Source of the DNA: Enterococcus silesiacus
GTDB lineage: Bacteria; Bacillota; Bacilli; Lactobacillales; Enterococcaceae
DNA length: 64,000 nt
Assembly (NCBI GenBank): GCA_001465115.1
Contig: CP013614.1
Coordinates: 3,720,001 to 3,784,000 of the forward strand
Reading direction: 5' to 3'
Position numbers and translations under genes: made by a program. Within the stretch, counting starts at the first letter, position 1, and every line of letters begins with the position of its first letter. This document shows, piece by piece, positions 57,346 to 64,000 of this stretch. Below the pieces are notes generated by a model, which saw only the letters and a list, made by a program, of their open reading frames with translations, was not told the DNA's origin and made no database searches.

Positions 57346-58816
57346 AGTTCAATACTATCTAAAATTGAAAAGATTACAGGAATTAAAACGATCAGCAGAA
57401 AATGAACTTAAAATTGAACAAGCCAGAGAAGATTTCTTTTCATATTGTCAGCTCATGATTCCAGAAGTTTATAAAGAGGAACGTGGGTATTTAGTAGAAC
57501 TATGCAATGAATTTCAAGAGTTTCTCGAAAGTGATGACGATCTACTCCTATTGAATCTTCCACCAAGACACTGTAAGTCGCTTACTGCTGGTCGCTGTGT
57601 GGAATGGTCTTTGGGGCGTGATCCTTCGTTAAGAGTGGCCACTGGCTCCTACAATGAAGATATGGCCACTGACTTTTCAAAAGAGGTGAGAGATACCATT
57701 TCTGAGATAAAAGTCGATGATAACATTGTTTACTCTGACATTTTCCCTAATGTGAAAATCAAAAGAGGATCTTCTGCAGCTAAACGCTGGGCTTTGAGGG
57801 GTACAAAGTTATCTTATCTTGCAACTTCACCAGGAGGTTCAGCTACGGGTAAAGGGTTTGACTTATTATTTGTAGATGATGTAATCAAAGGGATCGCTGA
57901 CGCCACAAACGAATTTGCATTGGAAAAACAATGGGACTGGTTCACCAAGCAAATGATTTCACGTGTTGAAAAAGGCGGAAAAATCGTTGTAATTATGACT
58001 CGTTGGCATTCTAAAGATTTGGCTGGAAGAATCGAATCTGAAATGCCAGAAATGGGATATAAGCTCCGCATCATCAAAAAGAAAGCTCTTATCGATGAAA
58101 AAAAAGAAGAAATGCTATGCTCAGATATCTTATCTTTTGAAGATTATAAAAAGAAACGTGCTGCAATTGGTGTGGATATAGCTTCAGCAAACTACCAGCA
58201 AGAACCGATTGATATTAAAGGAAGATTATATTTAGAAGGATTCAAGGAATATGAACTATCAACGATGCCTGAAATCGTTCATACGTATTCTTATACAGAT
58301 ACTGCTGATGAAGGCGACGATAAACATGCGATGTATATTTTTGGCCAGACGATTAATAACCAAGCTTATATTCTGGATGTTCTTTATACAATAGAAGATC
58401 AAGGAGTAACAAGAGATAAAACTGTAGAAATGCTTCATAAAAATGAAGTGAATACAGCATGGTTTGAATCCAATAATGGCGGTACTGGATACGCCAGAAG
58501 TGTCAAGGATAAAATGAAAGAAGCACATCATACAAATCAAACAGTGATCAAATGGTTTCATCAATCGAAAAATAAGAAAGCTCGTATTATTACCAATGCA
58601 CCTTGGATAATGGAAAACGTGTTTTTCCCAAAGAGGTGGAAACACAGATGGCCTGAATTATATGAGGACTTGCTATCTTATCAGAGACAAGGGAGAAACA
58701 AGCATGATGATGCTCCGGATGGTCTCACTGGCATTGCTGAAATATGTGCTAACAAGTTGAGAGCAAAAAGCCAATCAAAAGAAAAAAATTATAAACGTAT
58801 TAAACGTATGTTTTAA
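57338..58816 (+). CDS. terL: Phage terminase large subunit
   Basis: A 492-residue packaging motor. The ATPase domain has the adenine-binding Q region, Walker A-like NLPPRHCKSLTAG (about residues 71-83) and Walker B DLLFVDDVIKG (about 177-187). The C-terminal nuclease domain has TYSYTDTADEGDDK and ends in the aspartate-rich KHDDAPDGL. The frame opens three codons earlier. It overlaps terS by 8 bases. Confidence 0.93.
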   Translation: MDKVQYYLKLKRLQELKRSAENELKIEQAREDFFSYCQLMIPEVYKEERGYLVELCNEFQEFLESDDDLLLLNLPPRHCKSLTAGRCVEWSLGRDPSLRVATGSYNEDMATDFSKEVRDTISEIKVDDNIVYSDIFPNVKIKRGSSAAKRWALRGTKLSYLATSPGGSATGKGFDLLFVDDVIKGIADATNEFALEKQWDWFTKQMISRVEKGGKIVVIMTRWHSKDLAGRIESEMPEMGYKLRIIKKKALIDEKKEEMLCSDILSFEDYKKKRAAIGVDIASANYQQEPIDIKGRLYLEGFKEYELSTMPEIVHTYSYTDTADEGDDKHAMYIFGQTINNQAYILDVLYTIEDQGVTRDKTVEMLHKNEVNTAWFESNNGGTGYARSVKDKMKEAHHTNQTVIKWFHQSKNKKARIITNAPWIMENVFFPKRWKHRWPELYEDLLSYQRQGRNKHDDAPDGLTGIAEICANKLRAKSQSKEKNYKRIKRMF

Positions 58817-58829
58817 AGGAGTGTGAGAA

Positions 58830-60380
58830 ATGAATAACGAAAATGAAGAAGTGTCCGAAAAGTTTGATAGAGTAAATGAATTTGAACATGGCACTGACAT
58901 CAGTTATTCAAGTGATGTGAATGTAAATTATGTTAGCTTCAGTGTAGAATCTAATATCCATTACAGATATAGTTTGGCAGAGGATTTATTGAATGATTCT
59001 GATGTTTTAGCAAAGATGATTTTTCATCATAATGAGCATCAAGTTCCACGACTGCAGGTTTTAGATGATTATTACAAAGCAAAAAATACAAACATTATTA
59101 AGAACCGTCGGCGTAAAGAGAAAGAAAAGGCTGATCATAGAGCAGCGCATAACTTTGGTAAGGTACTTTCAACATTTGATGTTGGGTACAATACGGGAAA
59201 TCCTTTAAAGATTCAAATAGATAATGAGGATAGTCAGAAAACGATTGATGACTTTAATCTTGATAATGATATTGACGGATTAAATGGGGAATTGTGGTTG
59301 GACATGGACAAATATGGTCGAGCATACGAAGTTGTATATCGAGATGAAGATGATGTTGATTATGTGGATCTATGCAACGTTTTTGAAACTTTCGTTGTTT
59401 ATGATACTACGGTTAAGCGCAGACCTATATTAGCTGTTCGATATCCTAAAACAAAATTTACAGTAGATGCTGACAAACAATATATCCAACCGATAATTTA
59501 CACCAAAGATAACATTATCACTTATGATGAAACAACTATTGCTGCTATTGAACTAAAAAATCCAAATGAAGCTCCTCACGACTATAAAGAAGTTCAGATA
59601 ACCGAGTTTTCACCTAATCGATTCCGAATGGGTTTATATGAGGATATTCTATCTCAGATTGATCTTTACGATGCAGGGCAATCTGACACAGCTAATTACA
59701 TGACAGATCTAAATGATGCAATGTTAGTAATAAGTGGTGATATTGAAGCGGCTGGCTTAACTACAGATGATGCCATTAAACAAAAAGAAGCGAATATGCT
59801 CTTGCTTGAATCAGGTACTGATATTAACGGAAACAAGACCTCGGTCGCTGCTGAATATATCTATAAGCAATATGACGTGAACGGCGTTGAAGCATATAAA
59901 GAACGTGTCAGAAATGGAATCCATGAGATTTCAATGGTTCCAGATTTAACTGATACAAATTTTTCAGGAGTGCAATCAGGAGAAGCAATGAAATATAAAA
60001 TGTTTGGATTTAATCAAATGACGGCAGTAAAGCAAAGGCTATTTAAAAAGAGTCTTGTGCGGCGCTACCGCCTTTTATTCAATCTAAAATCGAGTGTTTC
60101 GGAGATTGACAATTCTGATCTAAAAGGATTACGAATTGTGTTTACACCTAATCTACCTAAGGCCATCCTTGAAGAATTAAAAACGCTGGTTGATTCTGGA
60201 GCCGAACTTAGCCAAGAAACCATCCTTGGTCTAGCTTCATTTATAGATGACGTACAAGCTGAGATTAATCGAGTGAAGCAAGAGGGACAACCAGTTCCAG
60301 GAACTGATCAAGAAAAGGACCAGTTAAAAAAAGAACAAGCAGAATTTCTAGCAAAACAGGCTAAATCTGAGGAGGACTGA
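58830..60380 (+). CDS. Portal protein, SPP1 gp6-like
   Basis: A 516-residue portal of the SPP1 family: HNEHQVPRLQVLDDYYKAKN, KADHRAAHNFGKVLSTFDVG, YGRAYEVVYRDEDDV, and MVPDLTDTNFSGVQSGEAMK are conserved features. It forms the dodecameric gate for DNA at one capsid vertex. AAAGGAG precedes the ATG. It is followed by the MuF-type gene, as in SPP1. Confidence 0.92.
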   Translation: MNNENEEVSEKFDRVNEFEHGTDISYSSDVNVNYVSFSVESNIHYRYSLAEDLLNDSDVLAKMIFHHNEHQVPRLQVLDDYYKAKNTNIIKNRRRKEKEKADHRAAHNFGKVLSTFDVGYNTGNPLKIQIDNEDSQKTIDDFNLDNDIDGLNGELWLDMDKYGRAYEVVYRDEDDVDYVDLCNVFETFVVYDTTVKRRPILAVRYPKTKFTVDADKQYIQPIIYTKDNIITYDETTIAAIELKNPNEAPHDYKEVQITEFSPNRFRMGLYEDILSQIDLYDAGQSDTANYMTDLNDAMLVISGDIEAAGLTTDDAIKQKEANMLLLESGTDINGNKTSVAAEYIYKQYDVNGVEAYKERVRNGIHEISMVPDLTDTNFSGVQSGEAMKYKMFGFNQMTAVKQRLFKKSLVRRYRLLFNLKSSVSEIDNSDLKGLRIVFTPNLPKAILEELKTLVDSGAELSQETILGLASFIDDVQAEINRVKQEGQPVPGTDQEKDQLKKEQAEFLAKQAKSEED

Positions 60381-60385
60381 TAGAG

Positions 60386-61327
60386 ATGTCCTACTTAAAA
60401 GAAAGAGAAGATGCTTGGATAAAAGAGCAGATAAAGCTTGATAAAGTTCGAGAAAAAGAAATTGTAAAGAAACTGCACCATGCAATCGATGCTATTCAAA
60501 CTGAAATTGAAGCAAACTGGGACAGATTCTCTAATGGCCAAAACATCACTATTAGTGAAGCTCGAAAGCGTGCTGATCAAATGGACGTCAAAAAGTTTGA
60601 AAGAAAAGCAAAAGAATATGTTAAAAATAATGATTTCAGCCCTCAGGCGAATAAAGAACTTAAAATCTATAATCTCGTTATGAGGGTGTCGAGGTTGGAA
60701 TTGTTGAAAGCTCAATTAGGACTGGAAATTATTTCTTTATTTGATGGCCTTGATAAATGGGGCTATGGTCAGTTATCAGATGCGGCCAAACAAGAATATA
60801 TTCGTCAAGCCGGAATTCTTGGCAACACTTTGGATAAAGACTACATTAAAAAAGTTTCTTCTATAGTAAATGCATCTTTTCACTCAAGGGATTATGCATC
60901 ATTCAGTGATAATATCTGGCAGAACTTTACTGAAATGAAAGCTGATCTAGAAAAATTATTGACTCGAGCAATCACACAGGGGAAAAACCCCAGAGCAGTA
61001 GCAAAAGAATTGGCAAAGTTTTTAAAATCGAATCAAGAAAATATTAGGTATAAGCTCAATCGGCTAATGATCACCGAAATGACATCTATTCAAACAGACA
61101 TTCAAAAACAAAGCTATTTAGATGCTGAAATAGATGAGTATGCTTATATCGCTGAACCGTCTGCTTGTGACGTATGTAAGAAAGTAGCTAAAGGCAGCCC
61201 GTATAAAGTCGTAAAAATGGATAAAGGAGTAAATGCTCCGTTCATGCATCCATTTTGCAAGTGTTCCACCGCACCTAGAGTGGATCGTGACTCATATGAA
61301 AAATCATTGAAAGAAAGAGGGGTATAG
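60386..61327 (+). CDS. MuF-like head morphogenesis protein
   Basis: A 313-residue minor head protein of the SPP1 gp7/MuF type. The N-terminal part is a long helical region; the C-terminal about 100 residues contain the MuF pattern MITEMTSIQTDIQ, then SACDVCKKVAKGSPYK and HPFCKCSTAP with conserved Cys and His. It is ejected with DNA in relatives. It starts 5 bases after the portal stop. Confidence 0.88.
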   Translation: MSYLKEREDAWIKEQIKLDKVREKEIVKKLHHAIDAIQTEIEANWDRFSNGQNITISEARKRADQMDVKKFERKAKEYVKNNDFSPQANKELKIYNLVMRVSRLELLKAQLGLEIISLFDGLDKWGYGQLSDAAKQEYIRQAGILGNTLDKDYIKKVSSIVNASFHSRDYASFSDNIWQNFTEMKADLEKLLTRAITQGKNPRAVAKELAKFLKSNQENIRYKLNRLMITEMTSIQTDIQKQSYLDAEIDEYAYIAEPSACDVCKKVAKGSPYKVVKMDKGVNAPFMHPFCKCSTAPRVDRDSYEKSLKERGV

Positions 61328-61328
61328 A

Positions 61329-61607
61329 ATGGCTAAAGAAATGTATGTCTGTAATGAGTGTGGGAAGCACACACCGTTAGTGCAGAAATTCGATAATTTA
61401 ACAAACGGTGTAGAACACCACTATGCCGAATGTCAGTCATGTGGTTATCGTTCAACTATCTTTTATACGAATTCTGAAATCAAAGCGTTAATGTATCAGC
61501 AAAAGAAAACTGCATTTTTCACTAAGAAAAAAGAACGATTAACTAAAAAGATTCAGACTTTGATGGGTGATCTGAAAAATGAAATCGAGGCAAATTCTCA
61601 TGAGTGA
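61329..61607 (+). CDS. Small zinc-ribbon-like phage protein
   Basis: A 92-residue protein with paired CxxC knuckles (CNECGKHTPL near residue 8 and CQSCGYRSTI near 36), then a basic helical tail. Probably binds zinc and nucleic acid; the role between MuF and scaffold genes is unknown. Confidence 0.7.
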   Translation: MAKEMYVCNECGKHTPLVQKFDNLTNGVEHHYAECQSCGYRSTIFYTNSEIKALMYQQKKTAFFTKKKERLTKKIQTLMGDLKNEIEANSHE

Positions 61608-61713
61608 TCCAGACTTGAGCAAATCTATTTCAGAATTTATTTCAAGAGTTGCAATAGCAACTAGAATGGATCTATTCATAGAATGCTTAGCTAAACAATT
61701 AAATAAATTATAA
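61600..61713 (+). CDS. Small phage protein, 37 aa
   Basis: ATG-overlapped with the zinc-ribbon gene end. Sequence MSDPDLSKSISEFISRVAIA and onward. Not recognised. A short hairpin (AGCC/GGCT with T-run, 61719-61738) follows. Confidence 0.45.
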   Translation: MSDPDLSKSISEFISRVAIATRMDLFIECLAKQLNKL

Positions 61714-61844
61714 AGTCTAGCCAATCACTAGGCTTTTTATTATGCCTTTTTACTGCTTTTAGGCGTTAAAGAGAAAGCTTTATCGATTGATAGGCGTAAC
61801 CTGTCAAATTTATCGGGTAGCGGCGTAACCGTGGAGGATTAATC

Positions 61845-62456
61845 ATGAAAAAACGTTTATTAATGCCATTGCACTTACAATTTTTTGCTGCTGACACTGG
61901 ATCAAATGGGGACGTAGGTCAAAGTACACCGCCGGCAGATAATACAAATGATCAAACACCGCCAGATGAAAGTGATGCAGAAAAAGATCAAGAAACTGGT
62001 AAAACTTTTACTCGTGATGAAGTAGCAAAAATGATTGCTGCTGAGACTAACAAAAAGCAAAAGGTTTGGGAAAAAGAACAACAAGAAAAACAGGCAGAAG
62101 CCGAAAAGCTAGCAAAGATGAATGCTCAGGAAAAAGCTGAACATGAAAAGAAACAGCTAGAAGAAAAAATTGCAGAGTTGGAGCGTGGCCAAACTTTAGC
62201 AGCTATGACAAAAGAAGCATCTAAAATGCTGTCAGACTCTAGTTTGCCACATGACGATGATTTACTTGGCTTGATTGTTTCAGACGATGCAGAAGCTACT
62301 AAGCAAGCAGTCGCTGTCGTTACAAACTTTGTATCAATGATCAAGAAAGAAAATGCTCGACAACAAACACCTCCTGCGGGTGGTCAATTTTCATCTAATC
62401 AAAAAGAAAAGAAATCAGTTGCAGATATTGCAGCAAGTACACGAATTGTAAAATAG
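61845..62456 (+). CDS. Capsid scaffolding protein (DUF4355-like) with Prp-type leader
   Basis: A 203-residue scaffold. A disordered, acidic N-terminal region precedes a long coiled coil (about 75-120) and helical C-terminus, with TFTRDEVAKMIAAETNKKQK as in DUF4355 scaffolds. It begins MKKRLLMPLHLQFFAADTGS. The stretch LHLQFF before AAD matches the L27 site LNLQLF before AHK, so processing between F14 and A15 by host Prp is predicted. GGAGG precedes the ATG. Confidence 0.85.
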   Translation: MKKRLLMPLHLQFFAADTGSNGDVGQSTPPADNTNDQTPPDESDAEKDQETGKTFTRDEVAKMIAAETNKKQKVWEKEQQEKQAEAEKLAKMNAQEKAEHEKKQLEEKIAELERGQTLAAMTKEASKMLSDSSLPHDDDLLGLIVSDDAEATKQAVAVVTNFVSMIKKENARQQTPPAGGQFSSNQKEKKSVADIAASTRIVK

Positions 62457-62468
62457 GAGGAATTATCA

Positions 62469-63392
62469 ATGAAAAAAGAACAATTAATGAAAATGGACAT
62501 TCAAATGTTTGCTCAAACATGGGATCCAGACAATGTTACAGTGCTGGAGAAAAAAGACGGAACCATCCCTGACAAATACAACACATTGATTTTAAAAGAT
62601 GTTATGGAAAATTCTAAATTGATGCAGTTAGCAAAGTATGAAGAAATGGACAGTAAAGAAAAGAAATTTGAATACTTTGCAGAAGGACCAGGAGCTTACT
62701 GGGTAGGTGAAGGTGAAAAAATCAAAACATCTAAACCAAAATGGTTGAATGTAAAAATGGTTGCTAAAAAAGTCGCCGTGATCATTCCAGTTTCTCGTGA
62801 ATATTTAAATTATAAAATGTCTGACTTCTTCACACAAATGCAGCCGAAAATTGCAGAAGCATTCTATAAAAAAATTGATTCGGCTACAATTTTGGACGTG
62901 GATAATCCATTTCCTCAATCAATTGAAAAATCAGTTGTTGCTGCGGGTAATGTAGTAGAAGGTGGATTAACCTATGACAACATTTTGGAGTTAGAGGATT
63001 TACTAGGTGAAGACGAATACGATCCAAATGCATTCATTTCCAATCGTAAAAACCGCACGGAACTACGTGGTGCTAGTAAAAAAATTGGTGAGACGACTCA
63101 GTTTATTTATGATCGTAGCAACAATACAATTGATGGGTTACCTGTTGCAGATCTTAAATCTATGGACAAAGGAACTCTTTATACTGGTGATTTTGATTAC
63201 TTGCGATATGGTATTCCTTTTAACATCAATTTTAAAATTTCGGAAGAAGCTCAACTATCTACATTAACAAATGAAGATAAAACACCAGTAAACTTGTTCG
63301 AACAAGAATTAGTTGCATTGCGTGCGACAATGGACATTGGTTTCATGGTGATCAAAGATGAAGCTTTCGGTAAAATTTCCCCAAAAGCGTAA
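62469..63392 (+). CDS. Major capsid protein (HK97 fold) with Prp-type leader
   Basis: A 307-residue major capsid protein. The pattern EEMDSKEKKFEYFAEGPGAY, AYWVGEGEKIKTSKPKWLNV and VAVIIPVSREYLN is that of an HK97-fold capsid. It begins MKKEQLMKMDIQMFAQTWDP; MDIQMF before AQT resembles the L27 Prp site, with F14-A15 as the expected cut. AGGAGG precedes the ATG. A slippery C CCA AAA lies just before the stop, so a longer form is likely. Confidence 0.9.
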   Translation: MKKEQLMKMDIQMFAQTWDPDNVTVLEKKDGTIPDKYNTLILKDVMENSKLMQLAKYEEMDSKEKKFEYFAEGPGAYWVGEGEKIKTSKPKWLNVKMVAKKVAVIIPVSREYLNYKMSDFFTQMQPKIAEAFYKKIDSATILDVDNPFPQSIEKSVVAAGNVVEGGLTYDNILELEDLLGEDEYDPNAFISNRKNRTELRGASKKIGETTQFIYDRSNNTIDGLPVADLKSMDKGTLYTGDFDYLRYGIPFNINFKISEEAQLSTLTNEDKTPVNLFEQELVALRATMDIGFMVIKDEAFGKISPKA

Positions 63393-63673
63393 CGCCTACT
63401 ACAGGAATCGTTGCTAGTCAAAAAACGTGGACTGGAAAAGTAGGCGATACTAAGAATTTTACAATCACAACAGATCCTGTTGATGCTTCCGATTCTATTG
63501 AAGTCATTACAGCGACATCAGCTGCAACAAATAATGAATCAGTAGTCACAATCGTTAAAAATGAAAATGGCAGTTTTGATGGTTCTATTTCCGGAGAAGG
63601 GTCAGCAGTAATCACATTTAGTTCCGGTGAATTTACTACAACTGTCTCAGTAACTGGTCAAGCTGCTGAATAG
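62469..63673 (+). CDS. Capsid with C-terminal Ig-like domain, -1 frameshift product
   Basis: C CCA AAA (63380-63386) two codons before the capsid stop lets ribosomes slip -1. The new frame reads SVTPTTGIVASQKTWTGKVG and stays open for 95 codons to TAG 63671-63673. The extension (KNFTITTDPVDASDSIEVIT, SGEGSAVITFSSGEFTTTVS) is a typical Ig-like (Big-type) beta-sandwich. No ribosome site or start codon opens this frame separately. Frameshifted Ig domains on phage structural proteins are known. The frequency is unknown. Confidence 0.78.
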
Positions 63674-63683
63674 AGGTGATTAG

Positions 63684-64000
63684 ATGTCCATAAAGGAAGA
63701 TGTAAAAAAACTTTTGAATGGCTCAATCGATGATAAGTTGGACATAATTGAAAAAAGGACCAAGGAACGTTTAGCTTCATTGCTAGGCGTTTCAGAAGTT
63801 CCAACAGAATTTGAGTATATTTCCTATGAAGTGACTCTTAAACGGTTTAACCGAATTGGAAACGAGGGGATGCAGTCATATTCTCAAGAAGGGTTGTCAA
63901 TGGCATTTTCTGATTCTGATTTTTCGGAATATCAAGATACGATTGATGAATATCGTCGAAAAGATGAAGAAGCTTTTTACAAGCCAAAAAAAGGAGTGAT
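63684..64000 (+). CDS. Head-tail connector protein (partial)
   Basis: Starts at ATG with GAGGTGAT upstream and stays open to the window edge (105 codons). MSIKEDVKKLLNGSIDDKLD, RLASLLGVSEVPTEFEYISY and RFNRIGNEGMQSYSQEGLSM match gp6/gp15-type connector adaptors, which attach to the portal. The C-terminus lies outside the window. Confidence 0.78.
   Translation, partial: MSIKEDVKKLLNGSIDDKLDIIEKRTKERLASLLGVSEVPTEFEYISYEVTLKRFNRIGNEGMQSYSQEGLSMAFSDSDFSEYQDTIDEYRRKDEEAFYKPKKGV

Noticed and set aside
63393..63673. Independent gene for the Ig-like domain
   Set aside because: No ATG, GTG or TTG with a ribosome site opens the frame, and a slippery site joins it to the capsid gene.

Overview
The window looks like the chromosome of a low-GC Firmicute of the Enterococcus group (inferred from gene content and protein style; species not determined). 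Support: an rplU-prp-rpmA operon with the Firmicute-type L27 N-terminal extension, ECF-type vitamin S components (NiaX, FolT), GH4/RpiR sugar genes, AGGAGG ribosome binding sites and strong TTGACA/TATAAT promoters. About 36 kb is host chromosome, including a 9 kb phage-tail gene island, and the last 28 kb is an incomplete prophage that runs off the right edge.

Region 1 (1-20.5 kb) is housekeeping: the end of fhs, niaX under two palindromic boxes, an MsmK-type sugar ATPase, mgsA, folT behind a tetrahydrofolate riboswitch that seems to be split by about 300 nt of hairpin repeats, a heterodimeric ABC exporter pair, a CmpB-family membrane protein, a secreted coiled-coil/3D-domain cell-wall protein, GNAT acetyltransferases, a LURP-one-like protein, a HAD phosphatase, ung, eutD/pta, tsaE, a GH4 6-phospho-glycosidase convergent with an RpiR regulator, and a Pr6Pr-family membrane protein behind a 31-bp palindrome.

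Region 2 (20.7-30.4 kb) is a siphovirus-type tail cassette alone: tail tube, frameshifted tail-assembly chaperone, tape measure, distal tail protein, a tail-associated lysozyme/CHAP protein, BppU and three small baseplate/fibre proteins. There is no integrase, terminase, capsid, portal, holin or separate endolysin. It is either a decayed prophage or a tailocin-like particle locus.

Region 3 (30.5-36.1 kb) has a MarR-controlled heterodimeric ABC exporter, tRNA-Arg(UCU), and the L21 leader with rplU, prp and rpmA.

Region 4 (36.1 kb to the edge) is a temperate siphophage integrated just downstream of rpmA. It has an integrase, a lipoprotein, ImmA/IrrE, a CI-like repressor, and a divergent switch with three matching operators and a Cro-like gene. 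Then come small early genes, a replication module (VRR-NUC, SNF2-like helicase, YqaJ exonuclease, Sak4-like ATPase, DUF669, PolB-like polymerase, primase-helicase), an iteron array that looks like the origin, and a late-gene activator. Next are a reverse-strand TIR/deoxyribosyltransferase-like gene, a ParB-methyltransferase, terS, terL, portal, MuF, scaffold, capsid with a likely frameshifted Ig domain, and a connector.

The most notable points are: (i) the split THF riboswitch; (ii) apparent AUU start codons on both the repressor and the late activator of the same prophage; (iii) phage scaffold and capsid N-termini that copy the host L27 site cut by Prp, encoded by a phage sitting beside prp-rpmA; (iv) two candidate -1 frameshifts in structural genes; (v) an 11-copy iteron origin; and (vi) the stand-alone tail island.
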